Below are positions 44,507 through 51,851 of a stretch of DNA of 64,000 nt, in pieces. Every line of letters begins with the position of its first letter. Position 1 is the first letter of the stretch. The notes below the pieces were generated by a model. The model searched no databases, had not been told where the DNA came from, and saw only the letters and a list, made by a program, of their open reading frames with translations. Made by a program: the position numbers and the translations under genes. The DNA is from Paracoccaceae bacterium (lineage in GTDB: Bacteria; Pseudomonadota; Alphaproteobacteria; Rhodobacterales; Rhodobacteraceae): NCBI GenBank assembly GCA_024742405.1, contig JANSYP010000004.1, forward strand, positions 62,001 through 126,000. Direction: 5' to 3'.

Positions 44507-45205
44507 TCAGCCGTTCGCGGCTTCGGCCAGAAGCGCCTCGGCTTCGGCGATGCCGCCGGGATGCCCGACATCGCACCAGCCGCCCGCGTGGGCCAGACCA
44601 TGGAGCCGTCCGGTCTCTGCCGCCGCCGCCCAGCAGCGGGTCAATGAAAACGCCCCGTCGGGCATGCCGTCGAGCAGCCGCGTCGCCATGATCTGAGCGC
44701 CGGAATAGACGAAACCTTGCCCACGGCGGAGCCGGCCCTCCGCATCCATGGTGAAATCACCGGCGCCCTTATGCCCCTGCGCGCGTTCCACCGGGATCAG
44801 CGCCATGAGTGCGTCCATGCTGTTCGGATCCCAGCTTTCGGCCAGCGCGGAGAGCGGGTTGGGTCCGGTCCAGACGGCGTCGGTATTCAAGCTGAACACC
44901 GCTTCCGACTGGCCCAGCAACGGCAAGGCCGCGCGCAATCCGCCGCCGGTATCGAGGATTTCAAGCGCTTCGACGCTAACCGGAATGCCCGATCCGTCGA
45001 GATGCGTCACGATCTGGTCGGCCAGATAATGTGCATTGACCACGGTCCGGGCGATGCCCGCGTCATGCACCAGCCCAAGCGCATGATCGAGCAGAGGCTT
45101 CCCAGCGACACGGATCAGCGGCTTGGGGCGATGAGCGGTCAGCGGTCGCATACGCGTGCCGAACCCGGCGGCGAACAGCATTATGGCGTCGGGACGGTCG
45201 CGCAT
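44507..45205 (-). CDS. murU: N-acetylmuramate alpha-1-phosphate uridylyltransferase
   Basis: Nucleotidyltransferase that makes UDP-MurNAc from MurNAc-1-phosphate, bypassing MurA in cell-wall recycling. The 232-residue product has LFAAGFGTRMRPLT and PKPLIRVAGKPLLDHAL, then ETGGGL-like DTGGGLRAALP and VWTGPNP. The start at 45205 has GAAGG before it; ATG 45181 is an alternative. It overlaps amgK by 25 nt; the pair encodes the AmgK-MurU pathway known from Pseudomonas putida. Confidence 0.9.
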   Translation of the reverse strand: MRDRPDAIMLFAAGFGTRMRPLTAHRPKPLIRVAGKPLLDHALGLVHDAGIARTVVNAHYLADQIVTHLDGSGIPVSVEALEILDTGGGLRAALPLLGQSEAVFSLNTDAVWTGPNPLSALAESWDPNSMDALMALIPVERAQGHKGAGDFTMDAEGRLRRGQGFVYSGAQIMATRLLDGMPDGAFSLTRCWAAAAETGRLHGLAHAGGWCDVGHPGGIAEAEALLAEAANG

Positions 45206-46221
45206 CGGGCCTTCAGGCGGTCTAGCCGCTCGGGATCAGGGGGCGGGAGGGTGAGATCGACGGTGTCCTTCAGTCCGGTCAAATCCGGGTGGGTCAGATC
45301 TTGTTGCAAATGCCCCCACACACGGGGGATCAGATCGGCATAGTGCGGTTTGCCGTAATGCAGTGACAGGCGGGCGAACACTCCCAGAATGCGCAGGTTT
45401 CTTTGTGCCCCCAGCAGCGCATAGGCCCGCCGAAACCTGTCCGCGTCCGTACCGGTCGCAGCGATGTAGCGCGCGAGCATCGTGGATTGCAGGGCTTTGG
45501 GCACATCGCGCCGCGCGTCTTCGAGAAGCGAGACGAGATCATAGGCCGGATGCCCGGCGAGCGCGTCCTGGAAATCTAGCAAGCCGACCCGCGCGACCCC
45601 CTGCCGGTCCGGCAGCCAGAGCAGGTTTTCCGCATGGTAGTCTCGCTGGACGAGGACTGTCGCCGTCGGGACATGGCGGGCCAGGCGCGGGCCGATGCTG
45701 TCCGCCAGCGCTCGTGCGGCCGGATGGTCTGGTCCTGCTGCGGCCACGGTCGCGCTGCCACCGGCATACCATTGGCCGGCAAGGGCGGCCTTCTCGGCCA
45801 TCAGCTCCGGGTGGTACGGCGGCAGATCGGCGGGCGGCGGGTGGTTATGCAGGGCAACCAACGCGTCGACCGCGGCAGCATAGATCTCGGTCTCGTCGGC
45901 GCGGGCCTCCTGGAGCACCCTCGCATAGAGGTCGTCGCCCAGATCTTCGAGCAACAGGAGTCCCGCGGCGTTGTCCTCGGCCAGGATCTTGGGGGCAGAG
46001 AGGCCGAGGCCGCGCAGATGGCGCGCGATGTAGACAAAGGGCCGGGTATCCTCGCCTTTCTCCGGCGGGGCATCCATCAAAACCGCGCGTGCGTCGACCG
46101 GGCCGCCGCTCAGACGCTCATAGCGGCGGTTCGAGGCGTCCCCGGCCAGCGGCGCGCGGGTGGCCATGCCCCAGCCGGCGGCGTCAAGGAACGTGGCGAT
46201 GCGGGCCGCCCGGGGCGTCAT
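45181..46221 (-). CDS. amgK: N-acetylmuramate/N-acetylglucosamine kinase
   Basis: Anomeric sugar kinase of the aminoglycoside-phosphotransferase fold that supplies MurNAc-1-phosphate to MurU. The start ATG 46221 overlaps the tsaE stop by 4 nt; the product is 346 residues. The N-lobe has LAGDASNRRYERL; the catalytic loop is VLVQRDYHAENLLW and the metal motif GLLDFQDALAGHPAYDLVSLL. The placement between tsaE and murU supports the assignment over a generic phosphotransferase. Confidence 0.9.
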   Translation of the reverse strand: MTPRAARIATFLDAAGWGMATRAPLAGDASNRRYERLSGGPVDARAVLMDAPPEKGEDTRPFVYIARHLRGLGLSAPKILAEDNAAGLLLLEDLGDDLYARVLQEARADETEIYAAAVDALVALHNHPPPADLPPYHPELMAEKAALAGQWYAGGSATVAAAGPDHPAARALADSIGPRLARHVPTATVLVQRDYHAENLLWLPDRQGVARVGLLDFQDALAGHPAYDLVSLLEDARRDVPKALQSTMLARYIAATGTDADRFRRAYALLGAQRNLRILGVFARLSLHYGKPHYADLIPRVWGHLQQDLTHPDLTGLKDTVDLTLPPPDPERLDRLKARCATVPTP

Positions 46222-46718
46222 GGAGCCAGCTCCGGTACTGTCGAGGCCGCCGCCGAGAGGGCGTCGCGCATCGCGCTCCCGGGTGCGGTGATCCGCAGGC
46301 GGCGCTGATCGGGATGCGCACCGGGGGAAAACTGCAGCCGTGCGGCGGTTTCCGGGGCCAGATCGCCCAAACGTTCGGGCCATTCGACAAGGCAGAGCGC
46401 GCTGTCGAACGCGTCCCAAAGACCAAGCTCCAGAGCCTCTTCGGGATCGCTCAGTCGGTAGAGATCGCTATGCCAGATGGGCAAATCACCGGCGTCGTAG
46501 GTTTGGACAAGGGTATAGGTGGGCGACGGGATATCCTCGGCCAGGCCAAGGGCTGCGAGTCGGGCTGAAATCACCGCACGTGCGAAGTGGGACTTGCCGG
46601 CGCCGATCTCGCCGGACAGCATCAGAACGTCTCCGAGCCGCAGCGCGGGTGCGAGTCTGCGGGCAAAGGCGGCCGTCGCCTCGGGGCTGTCGAGCGTGAC
46701 GGTCAGATCCGGGAGCAT
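46218..46718 (-). CDS. tsaE: tRNA t6A biosynthesis ATPase TsaE
   Basis: ATPase that recycles the TsaBD complex making N6-threonylcarbamoyladenosine at tRNA position 37. The 166-residue product has the P loop SGEIGAGKSHFAR (about 35-47), the IPSPTYTLVQTY motif and WHSDLYRL with the catalytic Asp, then VEWPERL. It begins the tsaE-amgK-murU-addB-addA run, whose members overlap or nearly abut. Confidence 0.95.
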   Translation of the reverse strand: MLPDLTVTLDSPEATAAFARRLAPALRLGDVLMLSGEIGAGKSHFARAVISARLAALGLAEDIPSPTYTLVQTYDAGDLPIWHSDLYRLSDPEEALELGLWDAFDSALCLVEWPERLGDLAPETAARLQFSPGAHPDQRRLRITAPGSAMRDALSAAASTVPELAP

Positions 46719-46759
46719 GGCGCGACTATGGTGCAGCCGATCCGGCCCGGCAAGCGGGT

Positions 46760-48352
46760 TCAGCTTTCCATGAACACGCCCTGCGTGACCTTGCCCGCGG
46801 CCTCGGCCGGCCGGCGGGTTTTGGGCCGGAACGACACCAGTGTGTTGCCCCCGCCGATGGGTTGCAGCCGGCAGGACAGACGCGCGCCATTCAGCAGACT
46901 CAGCGTACCGAGCCAGGCCGAGCGCCCGTTCGTCTGGGTCAACGCTTCGGCCAGGGCCTCGATCCCGCCGCCGGGGCGGCAGACCCCGCGCCAGGCCACC
47001 AGCGCTTCGGTCAGCGTGATGTCGGTCAGGGCGCTGGTTGCGTCCATTTTCCAGAGGGCGGCATAGGCGGGGTTCGACAGGATCAGCGTTCCGGTGGGTG
47101 AAAAGACCCCGACAGCCTCTTCGAGACTGTTGATGACCGATTGGCTGAGTTCGATCTCCGACCGGAAACTGCGGGTCAGCGACACTTCGGAGGAGATATC
47201 CTCGAACATGAAGGCGACCGCGCCATCGGGATGGGGCCGTCCGCGGACGCGGTAGGTCTGACCCGTGGGCAGGGTCCAGGTTTCCTCATAGGTTCCGTCG
47301 GCGGCTTCGGTTTCCAGCTGAGCGATCTTCATGCGCCAGCTCTTGTAATCCTTCGGTTCCGGCACGCGCTGGTTGTCACGCAATGCATCCAGAAAGGCGC
47401 GCAGGGTCGGGCGTTTGCTGAGGAACTCCGACGGCAAGCTCGACAGATCGACGAGGGCGGGATTGAAGAGGGCCAGCTGCCGCTTGCGGTCGAACACCGC
47501 CAGCCCGACCGTAAGATGGGCAAAGGTTTTGGTCAGTGTCTGCAGGAAATTCGACAGCGAGGTCTCGGCGTTCACCAGATCGTCGATCGGCTCTGCAAAA
47601 CACAACAGATCCTCGTTTTCCGACACGGTGCTCAACTCGAACCAGTGATCGATGCCTGTGGCACGCTCTGTGATCGTCACGCGGCGCGGCTTGGTCTCGT
47701 CATAGTCGCTGTCGTCGGCCAGTTGCGGCACGTCCGGGAACAGGACGGGGGGCGGCCAGCTCATCATCGCGCCTTCGCTGGCTTCTTGAGATGCGCGGTT
47801 CATGTAGGCGCTGTTGGCCCAGATCACCGTACCGTCGGCGCGCTGGCGCCAGATCAGGCTCGGTGCGCGTTCGGCGACCGAGCGCAGGGTCGACAGCTCC
47901 GCCTGCATGGCCGACAGCGCATACCGCTCGACGGTTTCCGGCAGATCGCCAGCGTCTTCGCGTTCCTCCAGGGACAGACGGACCAGGCCGTCTTTCCATT
48001 CTGCGGTCAGGACCATGCCCGTGGGCTCGCCGCCCGATTCCTCGATCTGCACCACGGCCCTTTCGGGCAATGTGGCGAGCTGATCCTCGAGTTCTTCGAA
48101 CCTGGGCGCAAAGGTCATCACGAAGCCGGTCCAGTCGTCGCCATCCGGCAATCGCTTGGGCAGCAGGCGCCGTGCGCGTGCCGTGGCATCAATCAGCCTA
48201 CGTCCTTCAAAAAGGTAAACAATACCCGCGTCGCCAAGCTGATCGGCAATACGCGAACGGCTGGCCGGCCAAGTGGCTACGGCCAGTAATGCAAGGCTCG
48301 CGGCGGCAAAGCCAATCGCAGCCATCCAAGCGATCGTCGTTAAATCCGGCAT
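46760..48352 (-). CDS. PAS-domain membrane protein without kinase domain
   Basis: This 530-residue protein has one N-terminal membrane helix (about 5-28). After a linker come PAS-like modules: about 150-250 (LRSVAERAPSLIWRQRADGTVIWANSAY), about 265-385 (LTVGLAVFDRKRQLALFNPALVDL ... GAVAFMFEDISSEV) and about 395-500 (VINSLEEAVGVFSPTGTLILSNPAYAALW). No HisKA or HATPase motif follows; it ends at residue 530. It looks like a sensor kinase that has lost its catalytic part or a regulator of another kinase. It lies 97 nt downstream of the regB stop on the same strand, and a CtrA-like box lies in that gap. Confidence 0.82.
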   Translation of the reverse strand: MPDLTTIAWMAAIGFAAASLALLAVATWPASRSRIADQLGDAGIVYLFEGRRLIDATARARRLLPKRLPDGDDWTGFVMTFAPRFEELEDQLATLPERAVVQIEESGGEPTGMVLTAEWKDGLVRLSLEEREDAGDLPETVERYALSAMQAELSTLRSVAERAPSLIWRQRADGTVIWANSAYMNRASQEASEGAMMSWPPPVLFPDVPQLADDSDYDETKPRRVTITERATGIDHWFELSTVSENEDLLCFAEPIDDLVNAETSLSNFLQTLTKTFAHLTVGLAVFDRKRQLALFNPALVDLSSLPSEFLSKRPTLRAFLDALRDNQRVPEPKDYKSWRMKIAQLETEAADGTYEETWTLPTGQTYRVRGRPHPDGAVAFMFEDISSEVSLTRSFRSEIELSQSVINSLEEAVGVFSPTGTLILSNPAYAALWKMDATSALTDITLTEALVAWRGVCRPGGGIEALAEALTQTNGRSAWLGTLSLLNGARLSCRLQPIGGGNTLVSFRPKTRRPAEAAGKVTQGVFMES

Positions 48353-48405
48353 ATACGTCTCATAGAGACCTTTTGGCAGCCCTCACACGGGATATGATAA
48401 TAATA

Positions 48406-48422
48406 GTTAATGCAACACTAAC
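48406..48422. promoter_or_regulatory. Possible CtrA-type box upstream of the PAS gene
   Basis: GTTAA-TGCAACA-CTAAC reads TTAA-N7-CTAA (TTAG-N7-TTAA on the coding strand), one base off the alphaproteobacterial CtrA site TTAA-N7-TTAA, with the flanking G and C also matching. It is 54-70 nt before the start codon, a promoter position. One site with one mismatch may arise by chance. Confidence 0.35.
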
Positions 48423-48424
48423 GC

Positions 48425-48436
48425 ATTTGGCCAAAT
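48425..48436. repeat. 12-bp perfect palindrome ATTTGGCCAAAT
   Basis: A self-complementary 12-mer that sits 2 nt from the CtrA-like box in the 97-nt gap between regB and the PAS-domain gene. It could be an operator or a regB transcript-end element. Confidence 0.35.
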
Positions 48437-48449
48437 TTTGCAGCCTGTC

Positions 48450-49844
48450 TCAAACCCGAATTGGCTCATTTTCTCCCAACGCTCCAATTGTTTCCGACTG
48501 CGTTTGAGAGATGCGATCACGGGGCCAGAACACTTCGATAATCGCGCCGTTGCGTTCCAGTGTTTCTTCGCGCCTGAGGAAGGGATCGCTACCATTGGAA
48601 AAAGCCAAGCGTGCTCCGGACCTTTCCAGCAGGGTCTTGGCGATGAACAGGCCCAGGCCCATACCCTCATATTCGGGCCTTTTCGCCCGTTCGGCTTCTG
48701 ATTTTCTGCGTTTTAGAAACGGATCGCCCAACCGGCCGATCACGTGTGACGGAAATCCGGCGCCGTCATCAATAATCCGGATCACAACTTCGTTTTCGTT
48801 CCAATGGGCGTCCACCCATACGGTCGTGCGCGAGAAATCCACGGCGTTCTGGATAAGATTGCGCAATCCGTGAATGATTTCGGGTCGGCGTAGGATCAAC
48901 GGTTGCTGGGTTTCGCCGCCCTCCAGGGGCGATACGTCGAACCGGATTTCCTTGCCGCGCCCGAGATGAGGCTCGGCCGCCTCGCGAATCACGGTGTCCA
49001 TGGGAGCGCGCTGCAAGTGCTTGTCATCCTTGCCCGCTCGGCCCATTGAACGCAGGATATCGCGGCAGCGGTCGGCCTGTTCGCTGATCAGGCGGGCGTC
49101 TTCGACCATGTCAGGATCGTCCAGTTCGCTCACCAGCTCCGAACTGACCAGCTTGATCGTCGCCAGCGGCGTGCCGAGTTCATGGGCCGCGGCCGCCACG
49201 ACACCGCCGAGATCGGTAAGTTTCTGTTCACGCACCAGTGCCATCTGCGTGGCAAGAAGCGCATCCGACATGGCGTGGATCTCGATGCTGACCCGCCGGG
49301 CATAACCGGCCAGAAAGGCCAGGCCGATGATGATCGCCAACCAGAACCCGAACAGGAAATCCTGCGGCATCCGCATGATGAAGCCGTCATTGGTGCGTAA
49401 CGGGATGTGGTAGAGACCCACGAGGCTGATCAGGACCAGCGCCACGGTCCCAAGATAGATCGTCGAGCGCAGCTGCAGCGCCGAGGCCGAAATTGTGACC
49501 GGCGCAAGGATCAGCAGCGCAAAGGGGTTGTGCAGCCCGCCCGTGAGAAACAGCAGAAAGCTCAGCTGCGTGATGTCGAACAGCAGCATCGACACGACTT
49601 CGCTCTCGGTCAGGCGCTTGTTCTCGGGGAAGATGAAGATCGCGATGAGGTTGGCGACGACCGACGCGCCGACGGCAAGATAGCACAGGCCGAGATCGAG
49701 GTTCAGGTCGAACACCGTCTGCGCCACTGTGATCGCGATCAACTGGCCGGCGATGGCGATCCAGCGCAGCACGATCAGAGTGCGTAGCCGGATCCAGTGG
49801 CCGCGGGCCTCCGGGTTGAACGGGTCGAGTGTCGGATCAGCCAT
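48450..49844 (-). CDS. regB: Redox sensor histidine kinase RegB/PrrB
   Basis: Membrane kinase that senses ubiquinone redox state and oxygen and phosphorylates RegA. The 464-residue product from ATG 49844 has six hydrophobic segments in 1-185. The fully conserved quinone-site heptad GGLHNPF is at 102-108. The H box has His221 in AAAAHELGTPLATIK, and the redox-active cysteine equivalent is Cys260 in QADRCRDILRSMGR. The N box (NLIQNAVDFS) and G boxes (DDGAGFP, GMGLGLFIAKTLLER) complete an active kinase. It is divergent from senC-regA across 87 nt. Confidence 0.96.
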   Translation of the reverse strand: MADPTLDPFNPEARGHWIRLRTLIVLRWIAIAGQLIAITVAQTVFDLNLDLGLCYLAVGASVVANLIAIFIFPENKRLTESEVVSMLLFDITQLSFLLFLTGGLHNPFALLILAPVTISASALQLRSTIYLGTVALVLISLVGLYHIPLRTNDGFIMRMPQDFLFGFWLAIIIGLAFLAGYARRVSIEIHAMSDALLATQMALVREQKLTDLGGVVAAAAHELGTPLATIKLVSSELVSELDDPDMVEDARLISEQADRCRDILRSMGRAGKDDKHLQRAPMDTVIREAAEPHLGRGKEIRFDVSPLEGGETQQPLILRRPEIIHGLRNLIQNAVDFSRTTVWVDAHWNENEVVIRIIDDGAGFPSHVIGRLGDPFLKRRKSEAERAKRPEYEGMGLGLFIAKTLLERSGARLAFSNGSDPFLRREETLERNGAIIEVFWPRDRISQTQSETIGALGENEPIRV

Positions 49845-49931
49845 TTGTGTCCTCGGCTCTCTGGCCACCGCGGTAGCCATCGGATAGCCCCTGCGTAACG
49901 TGCGAACATAGATTGTGGAAGGAACGCGCCA

Positions 49932-50552
49932 ATGTCACGTCTCTCCGCCCTGCTAGCAGGTGTTGCTGTCACCGCCCTCGTGGGGGTCAGTGTCTATTAT
50001 GTCCTTGCCCCGCGCAGCGACGACAAGTTTGCCCAGTGCCGGTCGACCGCCATCGCCGGCGGATCCGCAGCCATCGGGGGCCCGTTCGAGCTTGTGGATG
50101 GTACGGGTGCGACCCGCACAGATGCCGATGTCATCACCGAGCCGACACTGATCTATTTCGGCTACACCTTCTGCCCGGATGTCTGTCCGCTTGACGTGGC
50201 GCGTAATGCCGAAGCCGTCGACATGCTGACCGAAAAGGGCAAGGACGTGCAGCCGGTCTTTATCTCGATCGATCCGGCCCGCGATACACCCGAGGTCGTC
50301 GGTGCCTTCGCGCATAACATGCATCCCGACATGATCGGACTGACGGGCACGCCAGAGCAGGTCAAGGCGGCCAGCACGGCGTACCGGACATACTACCGTG
50401 CCCATGACGCCGAAGATGAGTACTATCTGGTCGATCACAGCACGTTCAGCTATCTCGCGCTGCCCGAGGACGGGGTGGTCGAGATCTTTCGCCGTGAACT
50501 CGCTCCGGGCGAACTGGCCGACCAGATTGCGTGCTTTGTCGACGCCGCTTGA
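49932..50552 (+). CDS. senC: SCO/SenC copper chaperone
   Basis: Membrane-anchored thioredoxin-fold copper protein used in assembling the CuA or CuB site of cytochrome c oxidase. The 206-residue product has an N-terminal anchor (about 5-26), the copper motif CPDVC with Cys81 and Cys85, and the third ligand His169 in LVDHSTFSYL. It is read toward regA, 64 nt upstream of it, the order seen in Rhodobacter. Confidence 0.94.
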   Translation: MSRLSALLAGVAVTALVGVSVYYVLAPRSDDKFAQCRSTAIAGGSAAIGGPFELVDGTGATRTDADVITEPTLIYFGYTFCPDVCPLDVARNAEAVDMLTEKGKDVQPVFISIDPARDTPEVVGAFAHNMHPDMIGLTGTPEQVKAASTAYRTYYRAHDAEDEYYLVDHSTFSYLALPEDGVVEIFRRELAPGELADQIACFVDAA

Positions 50553-50616
50553 GCGAAATTGACGCGCTGAACACGAGCGCCTACAACGATCACGAATTGG
50601 TCAACCGGAGAGGCCC

Positions 50617-51171
50617 ATGTCGACAACGGACCTGCAGGAAATCGGCGAAGACAAATCACTTCTCCTCGTCGATGACGACGAACCCTTCCTGCGCCGACTG
50701 GCCCGCGCGATGGAAAAACGCGGCTTCGAGCCCGAACCCGCAGGGTCGGTCGCGGCCGGCAAAGCCATCGCCACGGCACGACCCCCGGCCTATGCAGTGG
50801 TCGACCTGCGGCTAGAGGACGGCAACGGGCTCGATGTGGTCGAGGTTTTGCGCGAGAAACGTCCCGATTGCCGGGTCGTCGTGCTGACCGGGTATGGCGC
50901 CATCGCGACGGCCGTCGCGGCGGTCAAGATCGGGGCGACAGACTACCTGTCAAAGCCCGCCGACGCCAATGACATCACCGCAGCGCTGCTCGCCCCGCAG
51001 GACGAGTTGCCGCCGCCGCCCGAGAACCCGATGTCGGCAGATCGCGTGCGCTGGGAGCATATCCAGCGGGTCTATGAGCTTTGCGACCGCAATGTGTCCG
51101 AGACTGCGCGGAGGCTGAACATGCACCGCCGGACCCTGCAGCGCATCCTGGCCAAGCGCAGTCCGCGCTGA
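50617..51171 (+). CDS. regA: Redox response regulator RegA/PrrA
   Basis: Fis-type response regulator that, with RegB, controls respiration, photosynthesis, carbon and nitrogen fixation genes in this order of bacteria. The 184-residue product has the receiver phospho-acceptor Asp63 (VVDLRLEDGNGL), the DDDEPF acidic pocket, Lys in LSKPADA, a proline hinge (PPPPENP) and a C-terminal Fis-like HTH (ETARRLNMHRRTLQRILAKRSPR) that is nearly invariant in the family. Confidence 0.97.
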   Translation: MSTTDLQEIGEDKSLLLVDDDEPFLRRLARAMEKRGFEPEPAGSVAAGKAIATARPPAYAVVDLRLEDGNGLDVVEVLREKRPDCRVVVLTGYGAIATAVAAVKIGATDYLSKPADANDITAALLAPQDELPPPPENPMSADRVRWEHIQRVYELCDRNVSETARRLNMHRRTLQRILAKRSPR

Positions 51172-51191
51172 GGCGTTCACACGGTCTGTGA

Positions 51192-51218
51192 CGGCGCGCG
51201 AAGATGACACGCGCGCCG
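51192..51218. terminator. Bidirectional hairpin between regA and the HD gene
   Basis: CGGCGCGCG (51192-51200) pairs perfectly with CGCGCGCCG (51210-51218), a 9-bp stem and 9-nt loop between convergent stops at 51171 and 51220. Confidence 0.6.
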
Positions 51219-51219
51219 G

Positions 51220-51825
51220 TCATCCATCGATCCGTCGACATAGCTCCGCATAGCGGTCCAGGTAACCGCCGCGCACGTCTAGCGGTGCGCGCAGTGCGAC
51301 GTCGTGGTCCCGAAACTCGGGCTTCGGCGCCCCGAAGAACCTGTTGGCCTCCGCCTCGGTGAAGCCCGCGATCCGCGTCGCTTCCAGCCAGGCGGAGATC
51401 CGGTCGGCACGTTTGATCTGCGCTTTCACCGCTTTGGGCAGTACCGCGGGCAGGCCGAAGCGCAGGTGGATCGCCGCCGCCAGCCGGGCGTCCAGCGCGC
51501 TGTAATCCGCTCCGATCGCGGCCTTTACGGGCGAAATCATGTCCCCGATGACATATTCCGGCGCGTCATGAAGCAGTGCTGCCAGCCGCCATCTTGCGGG
51601 GGCCTTTGGCGCGATCTGCGCGTAAATTGCCTCGACCAGGAGCGAATGCTCGGCCACCGAATAGGCGTAGTCGCCGATGGTCTGGCCGTTCCAGCGCGCG
51701 ACAAAGGCCAACCCGTGGGCGATATCCTCGATCTCGATATCCATCGGTGTCGGGTCGAGCAGATCGAGCCTGCGCCCCGACAGCATCCTCTGCCACGCCC
51801 GTGTCGTCCCGCCTGCTCGTGCCAT
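51220..51825 (-). CDS. HD-domain phosphohydrolase (YfbR-like)
   Basis: This 201-residue cytoplasmic protein has the HD metal motif: H in YSVAEHSLLVEAI, the HD pair in LAALLHDAPEYVIGDMISPVK, and a later Asp in IKRADRISAWLEATR. That is the YfbR/HDDC2 arrangement, whose members dephosphorylate deoxynucleoside 5'-monophosphates. The substrate here is inferred. It is 26 nt downstream of mutS on the same strand and converges with regA. Confidence 0.85.
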   Translation of the reverse strand: MARAGGTTRAWQRMLSGRRLDLLDPTPMDIEIEDIAHGLAFVARWNGQTIGDYAYSVAEHSLLVEAIYAQIAPKAPARWRLAALLHDAPEYVIGDMISPVKAAIGADYSALDARLAAAIHLRFGLPAVLPKAVKAQIKRADRISAWLEATRIAGFTEAEANRFFGAPKPEFRDHDVALRAPLDVRGGYLDRYAELCRRIDG

Positions 51826-51851
51826 GCCCGCTCTCCGTTGTGGTCGGCGCT

